A stretch of 64,000 bases of DNA from Beta vulgaris subsp. vulgaris (Eukaryota; Streptophyta; Magnoliopsida; Caryophyllales; Amaranthaceae), in assembly GCF_026745355.1 (NCBI RefSeq), contig NC_079209.1:12174313-12238312 (forward strand). The letters run 5' to 3'. Shown here one piece after another: positions 11,883-22,944 of the stretch. The position numbers and the translations under genes are program-made. Under the pieces are notes generated by a model. It saw only the letters and a list, made by a program, of their open reading frames with translations. It was not told the origin of the DNA and made no database searches. Numbering within the stretch: the stretch's first letter is position 1; every line of letters starts with the position of its first letter.

Positions 11883-13050
11883 CGCTAGTAGAAAGAACAT
11901 GAATTGCCGCGGTTTTCAGATAGCTTATTGCGGCTGATATTTGTGCGCAGCAAATCAAGGCGCATTAATAAGGTAATAATCTATTGTTGTAGTTTTTATC
12001 TGTAACAACATATTATCCTATTATTGTGGTCGTTTAGAAAAACAACATCAATAGGTGAGTAGGGAGTTTTTCTCATTACTTAAAATCATTTCATCTAGCA
12101 GTTGATTACAAAAAACCAACGTAGATTGCAAAAGGCTTGATAATATTAACCGCGTGATAGATAAATAGAATAAATTACAACATAAATCAAACACCTCAAG
12201 AACATAAATCCGAAAACCCCTAATTCCATAAAAACACTAGATAAATCCAATACCTCAAATCAACACTAAATAAAACCAACAAATAATTAACTAAAATGCT
12301 AAGATTATGCAAAAAATCAGCAAAACTAGATCAGAGAAAACAAGAATGAAACAAAGACAAATAAAAAAAATCCTAGACCTGTCCTCTAATTTACAAGAAA
12401 TAAAAATAAAAATAAAAACCTAATTGTAGGAAAAATAAGAATACAATAACGAAGTCCTCCACCGCTCGAATTTCGTTGTGTTGATTCCAGCTTCGGCGCT
12501 TGAATCCTGCCGCGACAAGTGTTGCTCCATCGCCTGAATTCCGTCGTGCCAATTCCAGCTTCGTTGCCTGAATCCCACTACGACAAGTGTCGCTTTATCG
12601 CCTGAATTTTGTCACGATAAGTGTAACTTCATTGCCTGAATTGACCACCATAAGTCTCACTTCAGCTCCTAAATTTTGCTTCACCACTGCCTAAAGTTCA
12701 CCTAAATTTAGAGGATGTCAGACGGGGTAAGTGACAACGGCAAAAGCAGTTGGGAAGCTCAATAAATGAGAAAGACGCGAGGGAGTCGAAAGAGGCATAC
12801 TCGATTGGGACATCGAGGCGAGAGAGGCTAGATTAGAGAGGGTGAAATAGGCACGAGTGCACCCAGACCATTGACGATAGGGAAGGGGAATTTGAGAGAT
12901 GGGGGATAGAGAGATACAAATTGAGATATGAGGGTTTGGGACAGAGATGGAGGGAAATTGCGAGAGATATTGGGATGCGTTGTTTTTTCTTACACGATAT
13001 ATTGTTGCGTATTGCTAAAATCGCAGCAATTTAATATTATTCTACTAGTG
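11883..13050. mobile_element. Non-autonomous CACTA (En/Spm) element, 1168 bp
   Basis: The left end reads cgctagtagaaagaac and the right end ...ttctactagtg, so the inverted termini are CRCTAGTAGAA. The internal parts also pair: gaattgccgcggtttt against the complement of aaatcgcagcaattt. A 3-bp target duplication taa lies at 11880-11882 and 13051-13053, as expected for this superfamily. The left terminus carries a G for the usual A. There is no transposase. The interior has a ~70-bp imperfect tandem repeat (cgcctgaattccgtcgtg-like units) at 12450-12690. Confidence 0.85.
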
Positions 13051-13208
13051 TAAGCAAATTGAACCGAGTGTAAATTAGCTTATAATCTACAGGGAAAAAT
13101 TACAAAGGGAGAAGTAATAAGGAAAGTAAAAGGAAGAGAGGGTTAGAGGAATTTGAGTTGCCTCGAAAAAGCGTTCATTTAAAGTTAATAAGCTCGACTC
13201 CTCAGAAA

Positions 13209-14736
13209 TCAGTCGATATTTGGTAGAAGGGATAGAAAAAACAATTGCTTCCCTTGCATTGGCTCACTGGTGACATAATGCTTGAGGCGACTACCATTCA
13301 CCTCAAAAGAGTCGGCTGCTTCACTAGTGACCTCCACAGAACCATATGGAAAGACCTTAGTAACCTGGAATCTAGACCACCTAGAGCGTAGTTTACCAGG
13401 AAAAAGCTTCAATCTGGAGTTGAATAAGAGGACGGAGTCACCAATATGGAATTCGCGTCTCATAGTTAGCTTGTTGTGCCACTTCCTGGTTCTCTCTTTG
13501 TAGAGACGTGAACTCTCATAAACATCTAAACAGTTATCATCAAGCTCGTTCAATTGCAAAGCTCGATGTTCACCCGCTCGGTCAAAGCCATAATTTAGGC
13601 TTTTGATAGCCCAAAAATGCTCTGTATTCTAGCTTGAAGGGTAAGCGACATACCTTTTCATATATTAGACGATAGGGTGTGGTACTAATAAGAGGCTTAA
13701 AGGTTGTCCTATATGCCCACTAGTCTTAAATGCACGCAATGCGTGCGATCATGTGTGATAACAAATGAAGTAAAAATAAAATTAATTGGGTAAAAAACTG
13801 TTTTTATATTTTTTTTCTTTCTCAAAAAACTAATGTTCAATTTAAATGTCTTACTTCCCCCCTTTTTCATTCAAATGAAACAGTTAGTTATCTTCTTTTC
13901 TTTTCTTCTTTTATTCCTTTTATTTTTTATTTTTTGGTGTCCCCCATGTCTTGCCTTATATAATAGAGATAGTGCATCATCAAACTTTATAGACCAATCC
14001 TTGTGCAATCTATCCACGATCTTCTCAATTATAGATTTGATCTCCCTATTTGAAATCTAAACTTGTCCACTTGTTAACGGATCATAGAAAAGACCAGCGC
14101 GATGTTGCACACCATATTTCTTGAGAAGAGCTTCGATCTTTCGTCCAATAAAGTGACTTCCTCCATCACTAATCACAACTTAGGAGACACCAAAGTGGGG
14201 AAAGATTACCTTCTTGAAAAAAACTTGGAAACCACGCGAGCATCATTCGCTGGAGAAGCCAGAGCTTCCACCTACATGAATACATAGTTAAAGGCTACCA
14301 AGATAACCTTGTTCGAATTAGAAGATGGGAATGGTCCCATAAAGTCAATATCCCACACATCAAAGATCTTAACCTCGAGAATGAAATTGAGAAGCATCTT
14401 GTTTCAATGTGAAATATTCTTTGTGGGCTGACATACATCACATGCCTTGACAAAATGATGAGCATCCTTGAATAGAGAAGGCCAATAAAAACCACATTAC
14501 AACAACTTTGCGGCGGTTTTAAAAGTACTAGCATGGCCTTCACAAGGCACATCATGGCAATGAGAGAGAGAGCATATGTCACCTCTTTTCTGGCAAACAT
14601 CGACGAATGAGCACATTGGCACAAGACTTATAAGACAAGGATCATCGTAAAAGTAATGTTCAACATCATGGAAGAACTTCTTGCGTTGATAGGAAGAGTA
14701 ATCAGGAGGACAAACTCCACTAGCCAGAAAATTCAC
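13209..14736 (-). pseudogene. Ty3/gypsy (Athila/Tat-like) integrase remnant, split by a Helitron
   Basis: Reading right to left on the minus strand, zinc-finger-like HDVPCEGH and CGFYWP-type pieces (14736-14450) come first. The catalytic core follows (VISDGGSHF near 14160-14185, second catalytic Asp), then the C-terminal domain with HIGDSVLLFNSRLKLFPGKL and VNGSRLKHY. The last of these is typical of Athila/Tat integrases. The codon at 14057-14059, where the catalytic Glu is expected before ISNREIK, is TAG. A 250-bp Helitron interrupts the frame at 13720-13969, and removing it gives a continuous frame. Dead by several lesions. Confidence 0.8.
13720..13969 (-). mobile_element. 250-bp non-autonomous Helitron
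   Basis: On the minus strand the element starts TCTCTATTATATAAGG and ends with the hairpin GCACGCATTGCGTGC followed by ATTTAAGACTAG, the CTRR-type 3' end. The flanking bases are A on the 5' side and T on the 3' side, the A|T target typical of Helitrons, and there is no target duplication. It lies inside the integrase remnant and its removal restores the host reading frame, which confirms both borders. Confidence 0.93.
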
Positions 14737-14941
14737 AACATCAGCAAACCAAGGAGATGGACCAAGTCTAGTAGAGTAAATACAGAATAATTGATCATCG
14801 AGGAAGGAATTGTCGATTGGGATATGATCTTTTAGATCTTCTAAGGTGAGACGAGAAAGATATGGTCCACTACGACATTGTTAATTCCTTTCTTGTCCTT
14901 GATCTCCATGTCAAACTCTTGGAGAAATAGTATCCAACGAA

Positions 14942-15478
14942 TCAAACAGAGCTTGGCATCCTTTTTGCTAATAGAAACTTGAGTGTCGCATGATTTGTAT
15001 GCACTATCACCTTCGATCCTACCAAAGACGATCGAAACTTCTCCACAGCAAACACAACACCTAGCAACTCCTTTTCAGTGGTGACATAGTTTATCTGAGC
15101 ACCATATAATGTTTTACTAGCATAGTAAATAACATGCATCTTGCCATTGTGCTTTTGCCCTAATACAGTGCCAACAACATGGTCACTGGCATCACTCAAT
15201 AGAAGACTCCAATTTGGAGGTTGAATAATGAGTGCAGAAATCAATGCATTCTTCAACTTGTGAAAAGCTTCAAGACAAGCATCAGTAAACACAAATGGGA
15301 TATCTTTGGCTAAGATTTCGGTCAAGGGTCTAGAGATTTTAGAGAAATTCTTGATAAAATGGCGATAGAACCCCGCATGACCAAGGAAACTCCTTACTCC
15401 TTTTAAATTGATTGGGGATGGAAGCTTCTCTATAATCTCGACTTTTGCTCTATCGACGTCGATATCCTTATGAAACAC
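14942..15478 (-). pseudogene. Athila/Tat-like RNase H and reverse transcriptase C-terminus
   Basis: 178 codons open on the minus strand. VRSFLGHAGFYRHFIKNFS is the conserved block joining reverse transcriptase to RNase H in Ty3/gypsy pol. SDASDHVVGTVLGQK carries the first RNase H Asp, and [18 protein letters not shown] carries the catalytic Glu. The final block, [14 protein letters not shown], has N for the usual D (HTDHA...). It is the best-preserved piece of this element but ends without the rest of the polyprotein in frame. Confidence 0.85.
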
Positions 15479-15661
15479 AACATGGGCTAGGACTTCCCCT
15501 TCTTACACCACAAAATGACACTTCACACAATTGAGTAATAAATGGACTTCTTAACACCTATGTAGCACTTTTTCAAACATTCATCAAAAGAAGTACCATA
15601 AATAGAGAAATCATCCATAAAAACTTCCATAAAGTGTTATATAGCTTAGATAAAATATCTA

Positions 15662-16246
15662 TCATGCATCTTTGAAAAGTCGTTGGAACGTTACATAGAC
15701 CAAATGACATCCTTCGATAAGCAAAGGTGCCATAGGGACATGTAAAAGTCGTCTTCTCTTGGTCACTTGGGTGGACAGAATTTTGGAAAAAATCAGAAAA
15801 TTCATATAAGTAACAAACGAAGGATGTTTTGCAAGATGCTCCAACATTTGATCAATAAAAGGGAGAGGGTAGTGATCCTTACGAGTAGTCTTGTTCAAAT
15901 TACGGTAGTCGATGCATGGTCTCCATCCAGTGATAGTGCGAGTGGAGATGAGTTCACCATTTTAATTTTTCACAACTGTCATGCCGCCTTTTTTGGGAAC
16001 GACTTGAACTGGGCTTAACCACTTACTATCGAAGATAGGATAGATAATGCCGACCGCAATGAGTTTCAAATCTTCGTTCTTCACAACTCGTTTCATATTA
16101 GGGTTAAGGCAGCATTGTGACTCAATAGATGAAGGATTTTCTTGTTCTAGCAAAATTCTATGAGTAAAAAAAGATGGACTGATCCCCTTAATATTATCAA
16201 TAGTATACCCAATGATACTAATATACTTGCGAATAAGACATAGCAA
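15662..16246 (-). pseudogene. Athila/Tat-like reverse transcriptase N-terminal half
   Basis: The minus-strand frames carry WLSPVQVVPKKGGMTVVKN (conserved SPVxxVPKK entry motif) and, after a frame change near 15900-15960, KTTRKDHYPLPFIDQMLE (conserved DHYPLPxID). Palm-domain sequence continues to about 15590 in broken frames, with further stops before the RNase H piece at 15478. Confidence 0.8.
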
Positions 16247-16545
16247 CCGTTCAAGTTAAGATTCATTAATTTCACTATTCATAATAATAGGATAGGTTGA
16301 ATTTTCACCCACAAAAGCATTTCAAATTAGAGGGGAAGGGTTTCAACTCGACCTCAACAAAGCTTAGAACACTCCTTATTCATGGCTTGATCAACTTGTA
16401 GGACCTCCAATAGGGGATTGTCGTTCTCACAAATCGGTGCATCATCTAACATCTTCCAGTAAACTGTAGTATCTTCATCATGAACCCCATCGTAAGTTAG
16501 ACAGCGTTGGAGAGCAGTAACATCTCTACTCTCCGTAGGTGACTC

Positions 16546-17003
16546 TTATTCCCATCCCTCAGCAACATCAACATGATAACAAGTATCTCCAAAAGAAGGA
16601 ATATATAAAGCTTTGTGGAGTTCAAATTCTACCTTGTCTTTACCCATATTGAGAGACAATTTATCACGTTCCATATCAATCAAAGCTTCACCACTAGCAA
16701 CACATGGTCTACCTAGCATGATTGGAGTGTGCACATCTTCCGGCATCTCCATGAAAAAAAGTCACACGGGCTTGTCAATTTACCAAGTTGGATGGATCCT
16801 CGCTCCAAAACCCCCAAAGGATATCTGATAGAACTATTTGCTAGATGTAAAGAGACGGGAGAAGGGATAACATCAGCAAAGTTAATCTTCTTGAGAATAG
16901 TATTAAGAGTGAGACTTATATTGGCTACAAGATCACAGAGTGTCCTTTGAATGTTCACATCCCCAATGGAACAAGGAATCAAGAAGCTTCCAGGATTACT
17001 CAA
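16546..17003 (-). pseudogene. Athila/Tat-like aspartic protease remnant
   Basis: The segment reads PGSFLIPCSIGDVNIQRTLC, then DLVANISLTLN. In Athila-type proteases this site is DLGAS(I/V)N, so the active-site Gly-Ala-Ser has become Val-Ala-Asn here. The second flap region reads PIMLGRPCVASGEALIDME. A frameshift lies near 16713-16752. Gag is missing: directly upstream (to the right) the sequence changes to the LTR/leader block. Confidence 0.8.
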
Positions 17004-17116
17004 CTTTTGGAGGAAGCTTATTAGATTGGGTTGTGCAACTTATTGTTTGAAAGCTCTTCAAGCATAATTTTCAATGCTGCTAAAATCATTCAATTATCAA
17101 TATCGAGTCATAAGGT

Positions 17117-18340
17117 ATGGATAAAAGAGTAAACATAACTCAATTTCCACAAATTCGATCTTTATCAAATTCCAACTTCATTTTAACTCCTAATTGCACT
17201 CAAAGATATCAAAACGATCCTTATCAACGTAGCTTGCTTCCAGTTGCTCCTAATTACTCAAACTTGTTCAATGATACTCCAATTATGTTTTTAATACTTG
17301 AAATTCATCAAAGAATACAAAACACACACAAAAGGAGTAATATTTCGCAAATTAAGTAATAGTATGCAATTATGAACTACAATGCACCTAAATATTCCTA
17401 AAATGCAACCTAAATACACATAAAACTATATAAAGATACGACACATCACATCCCAGTCATTCAATTATAGCTTAGGTAAAATTGACATTTTCTTATAACT
17501 CACTAATAAAGTACAGATGCATATCGAAGCTAAGTCCTTACTTAATCATTAATACCTAGAGCTCATTTTCGTGATAGCAAAAGCCCTAACTATCATGCAT
17601 GCATGTCTCATATTTTCATGGCTTACATACACAATTAACATCATTCAGAGCCAATGTCAAAACATTTTTCAATCCTAATTCTCACCTATATATCCTCATG
17701 GGAGAATTCAAATTAATGACAAGATTATCTAAATTAGATCCAACTTTCGTTGATGAACTCAATTAATGAAATAACCATCTAACAACAAATGGATCCTGAA
17801 TTGATTTCAGTTGCAACTTTCCTTGATAACATATAATGAGGACTAAATCATGATATTGATTCACTACTAAAGCAATCATCAAACCCTAAGCATATAATCC
17901 AATAACATAGAAATTAGAGAAAATTCATATAATCAATCCATGTTAGGGCTTAACGCAAACTTAGATGAAAAACATACTTACTAATCATAGGAACAAAAAA
18001 ACAAACTTAATTAAAAACATAATTGAAATAAATAAAGAGAGGTAAAAGAAATACTTGATTAATAATGCCGGAGTAAAAGATAAATATGAAATCTTGTACC
18101 AACACTCAATCTTAAATCTTCGAATTGCAACTAAAAGTAAACTAGGGCTAAAAATAATAAAATGTAGAATAATATCTAAATTTTTATCTGCAACGACTAA
18201 GTTAAGACTTGTCGACTTTCCTAATACTATAGCAAGCTCAACTCTTTTCTCACTAGTTAGTCATTCACTTGCTCACCTATTAAATAACTCGATCCTAACC
18301 CAAATCAAACAACTCAACTACATGTCTACAACCTATAAGT
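17117..18340 (-). mobile_element. Athila-like LTR/leader copy, - orientation, permuted
   Basis: The reverse complement of this block matches 8020-9360, but in permuted order. Reading the minus strand from 18340 leftwards, the part equivalent to 8490-9360 comes first, and the part equivalent to 8020-8300 follows after the junction near 17450. No reading frame of interest. It ends only about 200 bases from the OST3/6-like start codon. Confidence 0.55.
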
Positions 18341-18541
18341 CGTTCGTATGATGTAGTAACTAAAAAGAGAAAGAGGGAGCAACATAACCTCTCGAACTCG
18401 ACTCGAGTCGGCCTACCCGCCTAAGGCACAAAGTCACTATGTGCTTCCAAACTCCAAAGTCTTTCCCTCATAGATGACTTGTAAAACCTCCACATAGTCC
18501 ACCTTCTTCACCCTCACTCAGATCTCAAAATCCCCAAAACA
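18341..18541 (+). promoter_or_regulatory. Proximal promoter/5' leader of the OST3/6-like gene
   Basis: About 200 bases lie between the end of retroelement homology and the start codon. The last 80 bases are C-rich and pyrimidine-rich (ccaccttcttcaccctcac), typical of plant 5' leaders. A palindromic cgactcgagtcg sits at 18399-18410. I see no clear TATA box. Functional limits are inference. Confidence 0.4.
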
Positions 18542-19540
18542 ATGTCTCCTCTAACCTCCACCTTTCTCCTCTCTCTCCTCCTCACCCTCTCCCTCACAAC
18601 CTCCTCCGACCTCCTCTCCGACCTCCAACACCTCCAATCCACCTCCCCCAACGGCGTCATCCGTCTCAATGACCAGCTCCTAAACCGCATCATCTCCCTC
18701 CCTCGTCCCCGCCCTTTCTCCTTCCTCATCTTCTTCGACGCCGCACAACTCCACGACAAATCCGAACTCCAACTCCCCACTCTCAAATCCGAATTCTCAA
18801 TCCTCTCTTCCTCTTTTCTCATCAACAACCCCACTTCCCCCAATCATCTCTTCTTCTTCGACATCGAATTCAAAGACTCTCAACGCTCTTTCGCTCTCTT
18901 CTCCGTCAACTCTCTCCCCCACATCCGTCTCGTCTCCCCCAATGTCCAGGTTCTTAAAGATTCCGACCATATGGACCCTGGTGATTTCTCTCGACTCGCT
19001 GAGTCAATGTCTGAGTTCGTCGAGTTAAGGACTAAACTCAAGGTGGGTCCACTTCATCGACCACCTATGTTCTCTGGTAAGCAGATCGCCTTCTTTTGCC
19101 TTGTTTTCATCATGTGGGTCCCATTTGCGGTGAAGAAGGTTGTTGCTGGTCAGACATTGTTGCATGATTATAAGTTATGGTTGTTTGGTGCGGTTTTTGT
19201 TTACTTTTTTAGTGTTTCTGGGACTATGCATAATATAATTAGGAAGATGCCTATGTTTATAACTGATAGAAATGATCCAAATAAGTTGGTGTTTTTTTAC
19301 CAAGGGTCTGGGATGCAATTGGGTGCTGAGGGTTTTGCTGTTGGTGGTTTGTATACTCTTGTTGGTTTGCTTCTTGGTTTTGTTACTCATGGACTTGTTA
19401 AGGTTAGGAGTGTTAAGTTTCAGCGGATCGCTATGGCATTGGCTTTGATCGTTTCGTTCTGGGCTGTTAAGAAGGTTGTCTTTCTTGATAATTGGAAGAC
19501 CGGCTATGGCGTTCATGCCTACTGGCCGTCCAGTTGGTGA
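18542..19540 (+). CDS. OST3: OST3/OST6-family oligosaccharyltransferase subunit (intronless)
   Basis: 332 codons, complete, single exon. The family (yeast Ost3p/Ost6p, animal TUSC3/MAGT1) is an accessory subunit of the ER oligosaccharyltransferase that transfers glycans to Asn of nascent proteins. I see a signal peptide (residues 1-22), a luminal thioredoxin-like domain (about 25-165, with FLIFFDAAQLHD where the redox site would be), then four membrane segments: about 179-196, 210-226, 262-282 and 293-310. Between the first two pairs lies the conserved SGTMHNIIRKMPMF and FYQGSGMQLGAEG. The C-terminus ends WPSSW. The only Cys is residue 186 in the first membrane segment, so there is no CxxC. 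The ATG is the first in frame and is followed at once by the signal peptide. Plant genomes usually have two or so copies; 3A versus 3B cannot be told here. Confidence 0.95.
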   Translation: MSPLTSTFLLSLLLTLSLTTSSDLLSDLQHLQSTSPNGVIRLNDQLLNRIISLPRPRPFSFLIFFDAAQLHDKSELQLPTLKSEFSILSSSFLINNPTSPNHLFFFDIEFKDSQRSFALFSVNSLPHIRLVSPNVQVLKDSDHMDPGDFSRLAESMSEFVELRTKLKVGPLHRPPMFSGKQIAFFCLVFIMWVPFAVKKVVAGQTLLHDYKLWLFGAVFVYFFSVSGTMHNIIRKMPMFITDRNDPNKLVFFYQGSGMQLGAEGFAVGGLYTLVGLLLGFVTHGLVKVRSVKFQRIAMALALIVSFWAVKKVVFLDNWKTGYGVHAYWPSSW

Positions 19541-21835
19541 TTTCTCAAGTATTAAGTTGGAATTTTGTTGGTTGTAACTTGTAAGAACGTTTGATTAGAA
19601 TGTGTAACCATTGACATTTTTGTTGTTGCCTCGGACATATACATAGAATGGAAAGTTTGAGCGTAGCTTCTTTGAGTTGTATGCTTTTGATAGATTATCT
19701 AGTAGATATGTTTTTGCTTAATGTTAATCTGATTTTTCATGTGTGATGTACACTGTGATTGGGATATGCATAATTTGCTCCTAGATGGAGATGGGTGTAT
19801 GGCAGAAGTTAGATTCATGAACTACTAATTTGGCTGATAGTGCGGTACCGAAACAAGTGAGATTGGGTTTAATGTGGTTTCTTATAAGATGTCTTCAACA
19901 TAGCCACCTAGTGTGAGAAATCTATTGATCAGTGACTATAAGAAAAGTAGATCGATAGGTGCTAATAAATGAGTCATGTTAAGTAATTTTGGTTTTCTAT
20001 TAGAATCGATGTGTTAGTAGATAGATGTCAAACAACACCACAAGTCACAACTACCCAGTGCAGTGGTGAATTCTGGTGATTGAATGGTGGATGAGGGTGT
20101 GCGAACTGAACAGGATATTATTAGGATGTGATGTACCTGTAGAATCAGCAAAATAGCTGCTTGTCCCGAACCTATGATGTTCCCTTTGCTTGTCGGGCCT
20201 GTTCTCTTTGTTGAACTTGAAGTGGGATGAATTAGAATGTGAAAGTGTTTGATTCCAATTATCTAAAGGGGGCATATTGTCTTGATGATGGATATCATTC
20301 TTCATTTTGTACTCAGTAAGGGATTAGTTCCTGTTATCAGATTAATGCACTTGAGAGGATTATATACCTCAGGCATGATAGATGATAGACCTTTCTATCT
20401 GAATGTGTGCTTTGAATTGGAAAAGAACAGAAGGAGAAAAGAAATGGATCTCTGGTAACCCTCATTCTGTGGCTGTTGTCTTCCTTGTTTTGCTGATACC
20501 AACATTTTTACAGAACCCACATTTTGTTTTTCCTGCAACTTGGAAATGGACCAGGACTCCAGGAGTCTCTAGTTTTGAAGGTTTTCTTAGTTTAGTTCCA
20601 TGTGAATTAGTGGACTGAGGTCTTGGGGTGGCATGTAATAAGAGACTGTCAGGTTTTTATTTTGCTCCAGGAGATTAATATGTATGTCATGTTTCTCACT
20701 TTAGAAACACATCTTTTATTAGAAACTCTTACACTTCATTTGGAGAGCAATGATGGAGTGAAAGAAGGGGAAGGGGGATAAAGAGGGAACAGTGACCTTG
20801 CATATTCCTTCCAAATCTTCCATGTATTCATTAAGAAATAAGAATATGGAAAGAGTTGGTTTATTAAGAGCGGAAACAAATGTATGCTTTTAGTTCAATT
20901 CCCTTTCCTTCCCTTCCTCCACGTTGTATCCAAACAAGGAAAAATAATCTACTTTTCCCTCCGAATTCCCTATCCAAATAAACTACTAGGAAATTTTAAA
21001 ACCTCTAAATCCCTATCTCTAGGCTTTTAGTCTTTGCGGGCCTTTGATTTCTACCAATCTCTTAAAAAGGGTGATTAGTATGAGGTTCGTGACTTCTAAG
21101 GGGATATAATAGATGTTATTCCCCTCTTTTAAGAAGTTCTTTCTCTAACCAAGATTGGCAAGGTTTCTACACCCATTACTGTCAATAGTAAAAGGACCAC
21201 AAAAAAGTTGGGCAGCCTGAGTGGATAAGGTGCCATATCCTAGCTACTCCTCTTAGTTCTGTTTTCATATGTGCCTATGGCTCAGGGCTAAGGCACATTA
21301 ACGAATTTGAGTGATTAATACACAAAGCCAAGAAAACTGGGTTCTTTTAGCTCTTAAGATGTCAGGGAACTTAAGTTCCTTCACCATGCTTATCTCCATG
21401 CAACATAGGGTGTTGCATTTGCTAAGATATGCAACTCTGGCTACAGCATTGGGAGATAGATACAAAAATTCTTTCCTCATCTTGTGCAAATGTTGTTGCT
21501 CTTCAGTTAGTATACGTTGTATTATTTCCATAATATCTGACACCGCCCTGTAGAAGATTTTAGCAGAATGTTCAGGATTTAGCTGTCTGATAGATTGATA
21601 CCCAAGATTGAAACTCTGCAGCTTATATTTTCAACGCTTTTATGGTTTATCAGATGTTTACTGTTATTTTGTTAGTATATCAGATATCAGAAAATTCTCT
21701 TTTTCCTAAGAGCTGTGGTCTAAGTTTGCAGTCTGCCTTATTGTACTTGGAGGGGAAAAAAAGGGTGATATAAAGTGAACTAGCCTTTCACAGGACTTCT
21801 ACTTACTACCTAGGAGTACTACTTAAGGGCCTTAA
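19541..21835. other. 3' flank of OST3/6-like gene and gene-free sequence
   Basis: The T-rich start is presumably the 3' untranslated region. Nothing else here is a convincing gene; the open frames are short and show no motif. A possible MITE lies at about 20734-20990, where catttggagag on the left faces the complement of tatccaaataaac on the right around a purine-rich/pyrimidine-rich interior. I could not fix a target duplication. Confidence 0.45.
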
Positions 21836-21986
21836 ATATGTACCTGGTGGGGCGGGGATGGGTCAGATATTATGGGTTCGGGTACCCATGCGAGTGGTGG
21901 GGCGGGGATGGGGATTGGAATTTTATGCGGGTGCGAGTGTGGAGGTACCATCCTCCGCACCCGCCCCGCCCAATTGCCATCCCTAC
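21836..21986. repeat. GC-rich foldback relic (hAT-MITE-like end)
   Basis: Two direct copies of ggtggggcggggatggg face the inverted ccgcccaattgccatccc at the right end, in an otherwise AT-rich region. Ends of the type GGGATGGCAA are common in plant hAT-like MITEs. It lies directly left of the Harbinger element. Confidence 0.5.
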
Positions 21987-22497
21987 TTAAGGCCCATTTG
22001 GTAGCTAGTAATAAAGGAATAGGAATCAAATAAGGTAATGGCAATGGTAATGAAGGAATGGATATGAGATTTGGTAATGGTAATAAGTTTGTTTGGTATG
22101 TATCAACAAAGAATGGTAATGGAATGAGAAATCTCATTCTTTGCATTTGGTATATAATGTAATTGGATTCCCCACAAGATTTTATTTTGTATTTAACACA
22201 CTGTTAAGTTTTAATCCTTCAATTTTTTTCTAGAAACTTATTGTCACTATTTTCCCTCTTGTGAGATGACATGATTTTCGTAACAAACACTTTTATATCC
22301 AATTTCTTTTATATAAAAAACATGTTTATAATTTAATACTACTACAAAAAAGTAGAAGTATTAATTTGTGTTGAATAAAATATTACAAAACTCACTTTAT
22401 TTTTATATAAAAGGAAATGAAAATTGCAAAACCAACTATAACATCAAACAACTATATATTTGAAACCATATGATCTTCAAGTTCTTTTAAAAAGTTA

Positions 22498-22786
22498 CTA
22501 CCTCCGTTTCTTTTTAATCTACACACTGTCTTTTTTAGTCCATTTCTTTTTAATCTACAAACTGTTGCTTTTTCTATATTTTGCAACCTAGCACATCTAC
22601 TTTTTCCTCTTTTTCCACCCATGTCATTCACTTTTTAATATTTTAACCCACTCTTTTGTTTCTCTCTCTCATCTCTCACTTTTCAGTTTCTCTCTCTACC
22701 TTTTAAGTTTCTCTCTCATACTTTTGTATCTCCTCCTTGATTCTCCCCCAAAGTGAAGTGAGTAAATTGATATGAAACTGAGGGAG
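22498..22786. mobile_element. Stowaway-type MITE, 289 bp
   Basis: Ends ctacctccgtttc and the complement of gaaactgagggag form the Stowaway/Tc1-mariner terminal motif (CTCCCTCCGTTTC). TA dinucleotide duplications lie at 22496-22497 and 22787-22788. The interior is pyrimidine-rich. It is nested in the 3' part of the Harbinger element. Confidence 0.88.
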
Positions 22787-22944
22787 TACTAATTAATTAT
22801 AAGTCCATGCTACAAAAATAGCAAGCCATTACGTACAACAATTTTGTTAAACAACAATGCACATCTCTTCGATAGAAAAACTAGACATATCTTCCATATA
22901 TCGATCCTAATTACTTTTAAAATTGAGATTTGATGAACATAACT

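Noticed and set aside
18514..18843. 109-codon frame antisense to the OST3/6-like gene
   Set aside because: Shadow of the C-rich 5' half of the real gene; Arg/Glu/Trp-rich without any motif.
20734..20990. MITE with catttgga-type ends
   Set aside because: Termini match poorly and no target duplication could be identified, so it is mentioned only in the flank description.
21298..21553. Overlapping 80-codon frames on both strands
   Set aside because: No recognisable domain, ordinary composition, and both strands open over the same bases.
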